Positions 9,577 to 17,381 of a stretch of DNA of 50,331 nucleotides are shown here, piece after piece (within the stretch, counting starts at the first letter, position 1; the number at the start of each line of letters is the position of its first letter). The notes under the pieces are model-generated. The model had not been told where the DNA came from. It saw nothing but the letters and a program-made list of their open reading frames with translations, and ran no database searches. The DNA lies in NCBI RefSeq assembly GCF_002149015.1, contig NZ_NGFO01000008.1, forward strand, positions 146,078 through 196,408. Direction: 5' to 3'. This DNA comes from Gordonia lacunae (lineage in GTDB: Bacteria; Actinomycetota; Actinomycetes; Mycobacteriales; Mycobacteriaceae). The position numbers and the translations under genes were made by a program.

Positions 9577-10287
9577 TCAGGCGGCGGCGCCGGCCGCGGG
9601 CGGCTCGACCGGCGGCGCCTGGTTCTTGAGGCTCGCGGCGTAGACGTCGACATACTGCTGACCCGAGAGTTGCATCAGCTCGTACATGATCTCGTCGGTG
9701 ACCGCGCGTTCGATGTAGCGGTTGCCCTCCATGCCCTCGTAGCGCGAGAAGTCCAGGGGCTTGCCGATGCGCACCGCGACCCGGGTGGGGCGCGGGAGGA
9801 TGCTGCCGGGCGGGTTGAACTTGTGGGTGTCGATCATCGCGACGGGGATGACCGGCACCCCGGTGTCCATGGCCAGCCGGGCGAGGCCGGTTTTTCCCTT
9901 GTAGAGGCGTCCGTCCGGCGACCGGGTGCCCTCGGGATACATCCCCATCAGCTTGCCCTTGTCGAGCTGGCGGCGCGCCGCGGTCAGCGCGCCCTCGGCC
10001 GCCTCGGCTCCGGACCGGTCGATGGGGATCTGACCGACGGCGGTGAAGAACCAGCGCTGGAATCCGCCCTTGAGGCCGGTGCCGGTGAAGTACTCGCTCT
10101 TGGCCAGGAAGTAGATGCGGCGGTCCACCATCAGGGGCAGGAAGAAACTGTCCATCACCGCGAGGTGGTTGCTGGCCAGGATCGCCGGGCCGTCGGTCGG
10201 GATGTTCTCGTGCCCTTCGATGGTCGGCCGGCCGAGGACCCGCAGGATCGGGCCGAGAAGGATGTACTTGAACGCCCAGTACCACAT
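9577..10287 (-). CDS. 1-Acylglycerol-3-phosphate O-acyltransferase family (PlsC)
   Basis: Membrane-associated acyltransferase that makes phosphatidic acid or a related acyl lipid. The 236-aa protein has the NHLAVMD block (NHx4D motif), the IPIDRSG segment, the YPEGTRS block and the PVIPVAMI block, the four canonical PlsC motifs in order. The N-terminal WAFKYILLGPILRVLG is a likely membrane anchor. ATG 10287 is chosen because GAGGAGAA lies 7 nt upstream; an ATG seven codons earlier lacks a ribosome site. The C-terminus is Pro/Ala-rich. It is the syntenic equivalent of Rv2182c; in corynebacteria plsC and a ROK glucokinase are also adjacent. Acceptor lipid cannot be told from sequence. Confidence 0.9.
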   Translation of the reverse strand: MWYWAFKYILLGPILRVLGRPTIEGHENIPTDGPAILASNHLAVMDSFFLPLMVDRRIYFLAKSEYFTGTGLKGGFQRWFFTAVGQIPIDRSGAEAAEGALTAARRQLDKGKLMGMYPEGTRSPDGRLYKGKTGLARLAMDTGVPVIPVAMIDTHKFNPPGSILPRPTRVAVRIGKPLDFSRYEGMEGNRYIERAVTDEIMYELMQLSGQQYVDVYAASLKNQAPPVEPPAAGAAA

Positions 10288-10441
10288 GAGATTCTCCTCG
10301 CCGCGCACACCGACCCGATGATTTCCCGCCGGCCGATCGTCCCGCGGAGACCGCGGAACGCAACGGGTGCCCCGACGCCAAGACCTTACCCGCGTCGAAC
10401 TCTACCGTCCGGCCAGGATCGGCAGTGGCCGTGCGGAGCGG

Positions 10442-11449
10442 TCAGAGCCCGGAGACCGGACGCGACTCGGGGCCGGGTTCGGCCAGGGTGCGGGCGGTCG
10501 ACCGGATCGCCTGGCGCGCAACCTCTGCCGCGCCGACGACGCCGGCGGTCTCGCCGAGTTGGGTACCGCGGATGCGAGCGAGCTGGCGGTGTCCGGCGCC
10601 GGTGACCTGCCGGGCGTAGTGTTCCCGGGCCTCGTCCAGGAACAGACCCGACGCCGCACCGACACCCCCGGCCAGCACGATGAGGTCGGGGTCGAAGATG
10701 TCGGCGATCATCGCGAGCCCCTGACCCAGCGACGTCGCGAACCGTCCGAACGCCGCCAGCGCGACGGCGTCCCCGTCCGCGGCGGCCCGGGCGACCCGCC
10801 GGCCGGTCAACGACCCGGGATCGGCCGCGACGTCGGCCGCGAGCTGGCTGCGTCCCCAGTCGCCGTCGGCGAGCAGCTCCACGACGGTGTCGACCAGTGC
10901 GGTGCCGCTGCAGTACCGCTCCCAGCAGCCGCGCTTGCCGCAGGCGCAGGCGCGCCCGTCCGGGACGATCGTCAGATGTCCGAGTTCCGGTGCCACCCCG
11001 TAACTTCCGCGGTAGATCTCCCCATCGATGACGAACCCCGCGCCGATTCCGGTGCCGATCGCCAGCACGACGGTGTTGTGTCCGCGCGCGGCGGCCCCGA
11101 ACCGCCACTCGGCCACCGCCGCGGCATTGGCGTCGTGTTCGGCGAAGACCGGGATGCCGACGCGCCGGGTCATCTCCTCGGCCACCGGCGCCTCGCGCCA
11201 GGGCAGGTGCGGCGCGAACCGGACGATCCGACGGTCGGTGGTGAGGAAGCCGGCGATCGCGAGTCCGACGGCCTTCGCGTCCCACCGTGACGTCAGCTCG
11301 CCGACGAGCCGGTCCAGGCAGTGCTCGAGCGCAGCCGCGGTGGGCGGGGTCTGCGCGCGGAGCGTGTCGAGCATCGTCCCCCGGTCGTCGACCACGGATG
11401 CGCGCACGCTGGTGCCGCCGATGTCGATGCCGATCGTCAAGTCGCCCAT
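10442..11449 (-). CDS. ROK-family glucokinase
   Basis: Phosphorylates glucose with ATP in the cytosol. The 335-aa protein has the phosphate-binding DIGGT motif at residues 9-13, EHDANAAAVAEW with the catalytic Asp, AIGTGIGAGFV, and the ROK zinc signature ELGHLTI followed by CACGKRGCWE. These match actinobacterial ROK glucokinases; a fructokinase or other sugar kinase is possible but less likely. The start ATG overlaps the upstream TGA (TGATG) and AGGAGAA precedes it, so it is coupled to the upstream hypothetical gene. It has no counterpart at this position in the M. tuberculosis order I recall but does in corynebacteria. Confidence 0.87.
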   Translation of the reverse strand: MGDLTIGIDIGGTSVRASVVDDRGTMLDTLRAQTPPTAAALEHCLDRLVGELTSRWDAKAVGLAIAGFLTTDRRIVRFAPHLPWREAPVAEEMTRRVGIPVFAEHDANAAAVAEWRFGAAARGHNTVVLAIGTGIGAGFVIDGEIYRGSYGVAPELGHLTIVPDGRACACGKRGCWERYCSGTALVDTVVELLADGDWGRSQLAADVAADPGSLTGRRVARAAADGDAVALAAFGRFATSLGQGLAMIADIFDPDLIVLAGGVGAASGLFLDEAREHYARQVTGAGHRQLARIRGTQLGETAGVVGAAEVARQAIRSTARTLAEPGPESRPVSGL

Positions 11450-11964
11450 CAGTTCTCCTGCCCGGGCCCGGGGGCGGGGGGCGGTGCGGTCCGGCGCGAT
11501 GTGTCACCCGCGCGCGGCACCCCGGCATCGCGACCGGCAGCCGGGCCGTTGAATCGCACCGCGATCGGTTCGTACTGGCGTGGTGTCGACGACGAGGTGG
11601 GCGAGGAGCGCAGCGCCTCGGCGATGGCCTCGAGTACGGCGATGACGGCGGCGATCAACCGGGCGACCAGGTCACCGATCTCCGCGAGCAACGAGGTGAT
11701 CTCTCCCGATGCGCCCGAGAGCGCATGGCCGAGCGGACCACCGTCGACGAGGGTGGCGAAACCGGGTCGGGCCCCGGCCGCCTCTTCACCACCGCTGCCG
11801 GCCGGCTGCGGAGCCGGCGCGAAGAGCGCGGCCAGGTGGTCGATCTGCGCGGCCAGACCGAGCAGCAGGTCGCGCACGGGGTCGGCAGGTCCGTCACGAC
11901 GCTCGTCCGCGGACCCGTCACCGGCCTGCCGGAACGTCTCGTCGTCCGTGCCCATCGCGAACAC
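11449..11964 (-). CDS. Conserved hypothetical protein, Rv2183c-like position
   Basis: A 171-aa protein with no recognised domain. Residues about 25-55 (PVRDLLLGLAAQIDHLAALF) and 82-115 (SGASGEITSLLAEIGDLVARL onward) look amphipathic or helical, separated and followed by Pro/Gly/Ala-rich low-complexity stretches. There is no signal peptide. Start GTG 11964 has AGGAG 7 nt upstream; an internal ATG at 11955 would be too far from it. The stop overlaps the glucokinase start. The 192-bp gap upstream holds TACGTT and TACGGT hexamers that could be -10 boxes. Function unknown; it begins the block with the ArsA-like and SRPBCC genes. Confidence 0.7.
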   Translation of the reverse strand: MFAMGTDDETFRQAGDGSADERRDGPADPVRDLLLGLAAQIDHLAALFAPAPQPAGSGGEEAAGARPGFATLVDGGPLGHALSGASGEITSLLAEIGDLVARLIAAVIAVLEAIAEALRSSPTSSSTPRQYEPIAVRFNGPAAGRDAGVPRAGDTSRRTAPPPAPGPGQEN

Positions 11965-12156
11965 TCCCCTTCTCCTGGCCCCGCGTGTACACCCACCCGC
12001 GTGTCTGTCGTCGGGGTCATCGGCACCGTACCCCGCCGCCTCGAACAGTGCGGTCTCCGAACGTACCCCGACCGGACGGAATCATTCCACCATCGTCGTT
12101 TCCGCAGGTGGTCGGATCTGCGCGCGGTGCCGGCGTTCCGGACCGGACCGATCGGA

Positions 12157-13386
12157 TCAGTTCTGCGGCTTGGGCCACACCGACGGATCGGGGACGAACC
12201 CGATCCCCAGGTGCGTCCCGTCCCAGTCGGCGTCGACCACGGTGCATCGCCGCAACACCGACGGCAACCGCACCGGATGGCGGAAACCCGCGATCGTCAC
12301 CAGCAGATCGTCTCCGCTGCGCCCGAGGCCGAGCGAATCCGGGTCCGGTAGCCGCTGCGGCCAGGACAACCGATACACCGGGCCGGCCGGCTTCCCGTCC
12401 ACGCGCCCCTGCCCGGCCTCGACCTCGGCCGCGGCCGAGCCCCGCGGCACCCCGTGCGGCTCCGGCAGCGACACCGACAGCTTGCGGAGCCGGGCCATGC
12501 GATCGATCGTGTCGGCCGACTTGTCGACCACCTGGACGCGGACGGACCGGGAGCCGGCGGCGTCCGCGAGCTCGGCCCGCACCATGTCGGCGATCACGGC
12601 CGCGGGCTCGGCGCCGACGCCCGCGTTGACCTGAACCGAGGCGAGGGGCAACCCCATGAGGTCCGCGGCGGCGAGGTGATACCCGGTCAGACGCCGGCTC
12701 CGGTCGTCGGCGGCGAGCACGAGATGCACCGCGACCGCGTGCGGGTCGGCGAACAGTTCGGCGATGTCGAGGCAATCCCGGTCGATGGCGTCGACCGCAG
12801 CCGTCAGCTGGGCGACCATCGGACGTTCGGCGGCCATCGCGAGACGTCGGTGCCGGGGCCAGAACCGATTGAGCGCCTGACTGAGAACTGCTCCGCCACG
12901 CAGGAATTGGAGCGGGTCTCCGCACCCTGAGCAGTCGACGACGATCCGCTGCCACCGGCCGCTGACCGCCTCGTCGCGGATACGACGCAGGACGAGGAAG
13001 TCGTCGATCCCGGGCAGCGACGTGAGCTCGGCGGCATCGATCCCGGCCAATGTGCCGACACCGGGAAGCGTCGTCTTGCTGCGGCTCACCGTGTGCTCGA
13101 GCACCTCGACGAACGCCGACCAGGTGCGTTCGGTGAGATCCAGTCGATCCAGGCTCAGCAGGTGGAGGTACTTGGACACCACCACGGGCTCATCGGGCCG
13201 GCGATACACCCTCGCCCAGTCGTGCACCGGCGACCAGCGGTCGACGGTGATGAGAAGGGTGTCGGATTCGGCGACGGCGAGGCCCGACCGCGGCGTCGCG
13301 CGGGTCGGCCGGTTCGCGGCGGGACGCTGGGTCGCGCCGCCGGCGGCGATCGCGGAGACACCAGAACCCCCCGGACCGAGCACCAC
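12157..13386 (-). CDS. ArsA/GET3-like protein with degenerate P-loop (Rv2184c-like)
   Basis: The 409-aa protein has an ArsA-type layout. The N-terminal nucleotide-binding-like domain starts VLGPGGSGVS, and the C-terminal 70 residues form an HSP20-like cap (SLGLGRSGDDLLVTIAGFRH). The P-loop GPGGSGVS replaces both lysines of the canonical GKGGVGKT, and the DTDPAH switch is replaced by VDRWSPVHDW, so ATP hydrolysis is doubtful. The start is uncertain. GTG 13386 gives little room before the P-loop, and in-frame upstream codons (LIDLTPIH) back to a CTG at 13410 would complete the first strand and overlap the previous stop. The tight link to two SRPBCC genes is as in mycobacteria. Confidence 0.75.
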   Translation of the reverse strand: MVLGPGGSGVSAIAAGGATQRPAANRPTRATPRSGLAVAESDTLLITVDRWSPVHDWARVYRRPDEPVVVSKYLHLLSLDRLDLTERTWSAFVEVLEHTVSRSKTTLPGVGTLAGIDAAELTSLPGIDDFLVLRRIRDEAVSGRWQRIVVDCSGCGDPLQFLRGGAVLSQALNRFWPRHRRLAMAAERPMVAQLTAAVDAIDRDCLDIAELFADPHAVAVHLVLAADDRSRRLTGYHLAAADLMGLPLASVQVNAGVGAEPAAVIADMVRAELADAAGSRSVRVQVVDKSADTIDRMARLRKLSVSLPEPHGVPRGSAAAEVEAGQGRVDGKPAGPVYRLSWPQRLPDPDSLGLGRSGDDLLVTIAGFRHPVRLPSVLRRCTVVDADWDGTHLGIGFVPDPSVWPKPQN

Positions 13387-13406
13387 GTGGATGGGTGTGA
13401 GATCGA

Positions 13407-13844
13407 TCAGCCTTCGACCCTCTTCTTGAGGTCGTTCAGCGCCGCATCGGTGATGGCCTTCTCGGCGCGCCGCTTCAGTTGCCCGATCATCGGCACCTGC
13501 AGGTCGACCATGAGTTCATAGGTCACCTTCGTCGATCCCGGAACCTGCTGCGTGAGTATGTAGCGGCCGCGCTGATCCTTCTGCAGATCACTCGACACGA
13601 GCCGCCAGGAGACCGATGTGGTGTTCGGATCCCATTCGTAGGCAAGCACATACGTGTCCTGGAGAACGCCGGCGTCGAGTACGAAGCGAACCTCCAGCGC
13701 ACGGCCGGATGCATCGGTGCGCAGCACCTCGACCTCGCGGGCCGCGGTCACCCACTCGGGGTAGTGCTCGAAGTCGGCGATGACGGCGAGGATGGCGTCG
13801 GCGTCGGCGCCGATCACGATGTCGCGTTCGGTGTGGTCGGCCAT
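13407..13844 (-). CDS. SRPBCC (polyketide cyclase/START-like) protein, TB16.3-like
   Basis: A 145-aa helix-grip protein. DFEHYPEWVTAAREVEVL after the first helix, DTYVLAYEWD, RYILTQQVPGSTKVTYELMVDL, and a long C-terminal helix ending LKKRVEG are the usual SRPBCC elements for binding a hydrophobic ligand in a cavity. It corresponds in position and size to Rv2185c. Start ATG 13844 overlaps the upstream TGA (TGATG), so translation is coupled to the preceding SRPBCC gene. No enzyme function is established for this branch. A lipid-binding or chaperone role next to the ArsA-like protein is speculation. Confidence 0.85.
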   Translation of the reverse strand: MADHTERDIVIGADADAILAVIADFEHYPEWVTAAREVEVLRTDASGRALEVRFVLDAGVLQDTYVLAYEWDPNTTSVSWRLVSSDLQKDQRGRYILTQQVPGSTKVTYELMVDLQVPMIGQLKRRAEKAITDAALNDLKKRVEG

Positions 13845-14299
13845 CACCGGGCCCCGGTCGCGGTCGTGTGTCGCCCGGGCGCGGCATCGTGGCCCGCGGC
13901 CGGACCGCCGACGACACGGCCGTCCTCGAGCAGTCGCTTGACCTCGAAGGAGACCTCTTTGCCCGTCACCCGACGCTGCTTGTTCGCCTCGGCCAGCACG
14001 TCGGCCCGGGCTCGCGGGTCCTCGGGCAGCGGGGCGGTCGGCTCGGCATGGAGGAAGTAGTGCAGGACGAAGCCGTCGAGGACGGCCTCGTTCCAGATCT
14101 CCATCGTCCCCGACACCGGACCCTCGACCCGCCAGCGCACGCCCTGCTCGCCCCGGTCCTCGGTGACCGCCAGACGGAGGTCCGGCCACCACTTACGCCA
14201 GTTGGCGGGGTCGCCGATCACAGCGGCTGCCGACGGCGGTGCCGCGGCGACGAAGACCTCGTCGGCCACCTGGATGCTCGTCACGCCCACTAGCTTCAC
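13844..14299 (-). CDS. Second SRPBCC-like protein, Rv2186c-like
   Basis: A 151-aa protein. VADEVFVAAAPPSAAAVIGDPANWRKWWPDL is the SRPBCC opening (strand, helix, WxxWWPDL), followed by strands such as VRWRVEGPVSGTMEIWNEAV. The C-terminal 25 residues are Gly/Ala/His-rich and probably disordered. It lies head-to-tail with the next SRPBCC gene and overlaps it by one TGATG. Start GTG 14299 is the first in-frame start; GTG codons at 14290 and 14284 are possible. TACCCT at 14316-14321 could give a leader of about 10 nt. Paralogy with its neighbour suggests a heterodimer or paired ligand binding, which is inference. Confidence 0.75.
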   Translation of the reverse strand: MKLVGVTSIQVADEVFVAAAPPSAAAVIGDPANWRKWWPDLRLAVTEDRGEQGVRWRVEGPVSGTMEIWNEAVLDGFVLHYFLHAEPTAPLPEDPRARADVLAEANKQRRVTGKEVSFEVKRLLEDGRVVGGPAAGHDAAPGRHTTATGAR

Positions 14300-14315
14300 A
14301 TACTCGTGTCGGCGC

Positions 14316-14321
14316 AGGGTA
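14316..14321 (-). promoter_or_regulatory. -10 box of the SRPBCC/ArsA-like operon
   Basis: TACCCT on the minus strand, 16 nt before the GTG at 14299, predicting a leader of roughly 10 nt for the block 14299-12157. Confidence 0.45.
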
Positions 14322-14407
14322 GTGCACCCGAAACCGACGTCGCGATCAGTCCGATTCAGCAGCGGGGATACGATTCGGTCACTGATGTCTACTGGAGGGT
14401 AACCACG

Positions 14408-16216
14408 ATGGGTGAGTACAGCGTGCCCGCGAAGTTCTCGATCGCCGACGACGAGAACTGCACGAACATCATCTTCGGCCTGGCGGAGCGATCACCGCAG
14501 CACATCGTGTTCCGCCACAAGCAGGGTGACCGGTGGGAACCGGTCACCGCCGCGGACGCCGCCGCCCGGATCTCCGCGATCGCCAAGGGCCTGATCGCCT
14601 CCGGCGTCAATCCCGGCGACCGGGTGGCACTGCTGTCGCGCACTCGCCTCGAGTGGAATCTGTTCGACTTCGCGATCTGGTCGGCCGGTGCGATCACCGT
14701 CCCGATCTACGACTCGTCGTCCGCGGGCCAGATCGAGTGGATCATGCAGGATTCCGGCGCCGTGGCCATCGTCGTCGAGGACGACGGGCACCGCGCCGAG
14801 TTCGAGTCCATCGACTCCCTCACCGCGCCGGTCACCGTCTTCCAGATCGACCGCACCGGCGCGCCGGGCGCCGTCGACGAACTCGTCGCGGCGGGCGCCG
14901 ACGTCCACGACGACGAGGTCGCAGCCCGCCGGGCCACCGTCAAGGCCGCCGACCCGGCCACCCTGATCTACACCTCGGGCACCACCGGACGCCCGAAGGG
15001 TTGTGAACTCACCCACGCGAACATGCTCTCCGAGGTACGGGCCGTCCTCGCCGGCGACATCCTCGACAAGGTCATCGAGCGCGACGAGAAGCGCCTGCTG
15101 ATGTTCCTGCCCCTCGCCCACGTGCTCGCCCGGGCCATCACGCTCGTCGCCATCGAGGCCGGCGCGGAGGTGGGACACACCAGCGACATCCCGAACCTGG
15201 TGGACGAGTTCGCGGTCTTCAAGCCGTCGCTCATCCTGTCGGTGCCGCGCGTGTTCGAGAAGGTCTACAACACCGCCCGGCAGAAAGCCCACGACGGCGG
15301 CAAGGGCAAGATCTTCGACGCCGCGTCCGAGACCGCGATCGCCTACTCACAGGCGAAGGAGAAAGGGCAGGTCGGTCTCGCACTGAAGGTCAAGCACGGC
15401 GTCTTCGACGCACTGGTCTACAAGAAGCTCCGAGCGGCCCTCGGCGGCGAGTGCCAGATGGCGATCTCCGGCGGCGCGCCGCTCGGCGCCCGCCTGGGCC
15501 ACTTCTTCTCCGGCGTCGGCGTGCCCGTCTTCGAGGGATACGGCCTGACCGAGACCACCGCGGCCTTCAGCGTGAACACCCCGTCGGCGTCGAAGATCGG
15601 CAGTGTCGGGAAGCCGTTGTCGGGCAATGCTGTTCGGATCGGCGATGACGGTGAGGTGCTGCTTCGCGGCGGTGTCGTCTTCACCGAGTACTGGCAGAAC
15701 CCGGAGGCCACCGCATCGGCCGTGGTCGACGGCTGGTTCCATACCGGCGACCTCGGCACGGTGGATGCCGATGGATTCATCACGATCACCGGCCGCAAGA
15801 AGGAACTGATCGTGACCGCCGGCGGCAAGAACGTCTCCCCCGCCGGACTCGAGGACGTCATCCGCGCCAATGCCCTGATCTCGCAGGCCACCGTCGTCGG
15901 TGACGCGAAACCGTTTGTGGCCGCACTGATCACGATCGACCCCGAGGCGTTCCCGGCGTGGAAGGAACGCACCGGCAAGCCCGCGTCCGCGACGGTCGCC
16001 GACCTCGCCGACGACACCGACCTGCGCGCTGAGGTCCAGTCGGCCGTCGACCTCGCCAACAAGACCGTGTCCAGCGCCGAGTCGATCAAGAAGTTCCGGA
16101 TCCTGCCGACCGATTTCACCGAGGAGACCGGCGAGATGACGCCGACCCTCAAAGTCAAGCGCAACGTCGTCGTGGAGAAGTTCGCCGGCGACATCGAGGC
16201 GATCTACCAGCGGTGA
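14408..16216 (+). CDS. fadD15: Long-chain fatty acid-CoA ligase FadD15
   Basis: Adenylate-forming enzyme that activates fatty acids to acyl-CoA through an acyl-AMP. The 602-aa protein has the P-loop YTSGTTGRPKGCELTH, the GYGLTETTA motif and HTGDLGTVDADGF, with the conserved C-terminal hinge GRKKELIVTAGGKNVSP. Length equals mycobacterial FadD15 (about 600 aa). Start ATG 14408 follows GGAGGG by 8 nt; the open frame extends 34 codons further back without a better ribosome site. A TACGAT hexamer at 14369-14374 could be its -10 box. It is divergent from the SRPBCC block and convergent with pimB' across a 40-bp gap. Confidence 0.94.
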   Translation: MGEYSVPAKFSIADDENCTNIIFGLAERSPQHIVFRHKQGDRWEPVTAADAAARISAIAKGLIASGVNPGDRVALLSRTRLEWNLFDFAIWSAGAITVPIYDSSSAGQIEWIMQDSGAVAIVVEDDGHRAEFESIDSLTAPVTVFQIDRTGAPGAVDELVAAGADVHDDEVAARRATVKAADPATLIYTSGTTGRPKGCELTHANMLSEVRAVLAGDILDKVIERDEKRLLMFLPLAHVLARAITLVAIEAGAEVGHTSDIPNLVDEFAVFKPSLILSVPRVFEKVYNTARQKAHDGGKGKIFDAASETAIAYSQAKEKGQVGLALKVKHGVFDALVYKKLRAALGGECQMAISGGAPLGARLGHFFSGVGVPVFEGYGLTETTAAFSVNTPSASKIGSVGKPLSGNAVRIGDDGEVLLRGGVVFTEYWQNPEATASAVVDGWFHTGDLGTVDADGFITITGRKKELIVTAGGKNVSPAGLEDVIRANALISQATVVGDAKPFVAALITIDPEAFPAWKERTGKPASATVADLADDTDLRAEVQSAVDLANKTVSSAESIKKFRILPTDFTEETGEMTPTLKVKRNVVVEKFAGDIEAIYQR

Positions 16217-16256
16217 GCTCACCGCCGGTGGCCCGGTCCGCCGGCGCCGGTTGCCG

Positions 16257-17381
16257 TCAGAGCAACTGGCGCAGGCGGGCCGCCATCTGGCTCCACTGCC
16301 AATTCTCGACGACGTAACGCCTACCCGCCCGGCCCATCTCGGCCGCAGCCGCGCGATCGGAGAGGATCGACAGGATCGCCAGGGCGACCGCGTCGACATC
16401 GGTGCCGTCGACGGCGGTGCCGGTGACCCCCTCCTCGATGGTCTCCGGCGCACCACCGGACAGGCCCGCGACCACGGGCACACCGGACGCCGACGCCTCC
16501 AGGTAGACGATGCCCAGCCCTTCGACGTCCAGCCCTCGACCCCGCGTGCGGGACGGCATCGCGAACACGTCGGCGATGTTGTGGTACGCCGCGAGCTCGT
16601 CGGCGGGCACCGAACCGGTGAAGATCACCTCACCCGCCACCCCTGTGTCGGCGGCGAGATCGCGCAGGGTCTTCGCGTAGGGGCCGCCGCCGACGATGAC
16701 GAGCACGGCGTCGGGGATCGTGCGCCGGATGAGCGGCAGCGCACGGATCAGGACGTCCTGACCCTTGCGTGGTACCAGGCGCGACAAGCAGAGGATCGTC
16801 GGCCGCTCGCCCAGCCCGAGACGTTCGCGAAACTGTCGGCGCAGCATCGGGTCCGGGGCGAAGCGTTCGGTGTCGACACCCGGGGGCAGATGCTCCAGCG
16901 CCGCGCGAGCACCGAAGGCCGACGCGAAACGGCCGCGGGTGTATCGGCTGACGAAGGTGATCACGTCGGTGTGGCGGCCGATGTGACCGAGCACCTGGCG
17001 GGCGCCCGGGAGCATCGACCACCCCACCTCGTGGCCGTGCGTACTCGCGATGATCCGCTGCGCGCCCGCACGACGCATCGCCGGTGCCAGCACGGCCAGC
17101 GGTGCGGCCGCCCCGAACCACACTGTCGAGATCTGCTCCCGGCGCACGATCTCGGCGGCGCGACGCGCGACGAACGGCGTGGGCAGCATGAGGGTCGTCG
17201 GGTGCCGGTAGACCCGGTAGGCCGCCGCCGCGTCGAACTTCTCGTGCGAGTCGCCCCGCCAGCGAGGTGCGTAGACGACCACGTCCTCCGGGGGCAGCAA
17301 GTCCACCAGGTTCTGGAGATAGGACTGAATGCCGCCGGGTCGGGGCGGAAAATCGTTGGTGAGCAACAACGTCCGGGTCAT
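16257..17381 (-). CDS. pimB: GDP-mannose-dependent phosphatidylinositol monomannoside alpha-1,6-mannosyltransferase PimB'
   Basis: GT4 (GT-B fold) cytosolic-face enzyme adding the second mannose to phosphatidylinositol mannoside. The 374-aa protein has the N-terminal Gly loop NDFPPRPGGIQSYLQNL, STHGHEVGW, LSRLVPRKGQDVLI, VIVGGGPY and the acidic C-terminal motif GLGIVYLEASASGVP. Start ATG 17381 overlaps the upstream gene stop (TGATG), so pimB' is the distal gene of a coupled pair. Frames extending to 17741 are shadow. Together with mptA and the GT87 gene this window encodes three steps of the mannolipid pathway. Confidence 0.93.
   Translation of the reverse strand: MTRTLLLTNDFPPRPGGIQSYLQNLVDLLPPEDVVVYAPRWRGDSHEKFDAAAAYRVYRHPTTLMLPTPFVARRAAEIVRREQISTVWFGAAAPLAVLAPAMRRAGAQRIIASTHGHEVGWSMLPGARQVLGHIGRHTDVITFVSRYTRGRFASAFGARAALEHLPPGVDTERFAPDPMLRRQFRERLGLGERPTILCLSRLVPRKGQDVLIRALPLIRRTIPDAVLVIVGGGPYAKTLRDLAADTGVAGEVIFTGSVPADELAAYHNIADVFAMPSRTRGRGLDVEGLGIVYLEASASGVPVVAGLSGGAPETIEEGVTGTAVDGTDVDAVALAILSILSDRAAAAEMGRAGRRYVVENWQWSQMAARLRQLL

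Noticed and set aside
9314..9643. A 109-codon frame in the repeat island
   Set aside because: It is made of the repeat units and would extend into the 3' end of the acyltransferase gene; no start signal.
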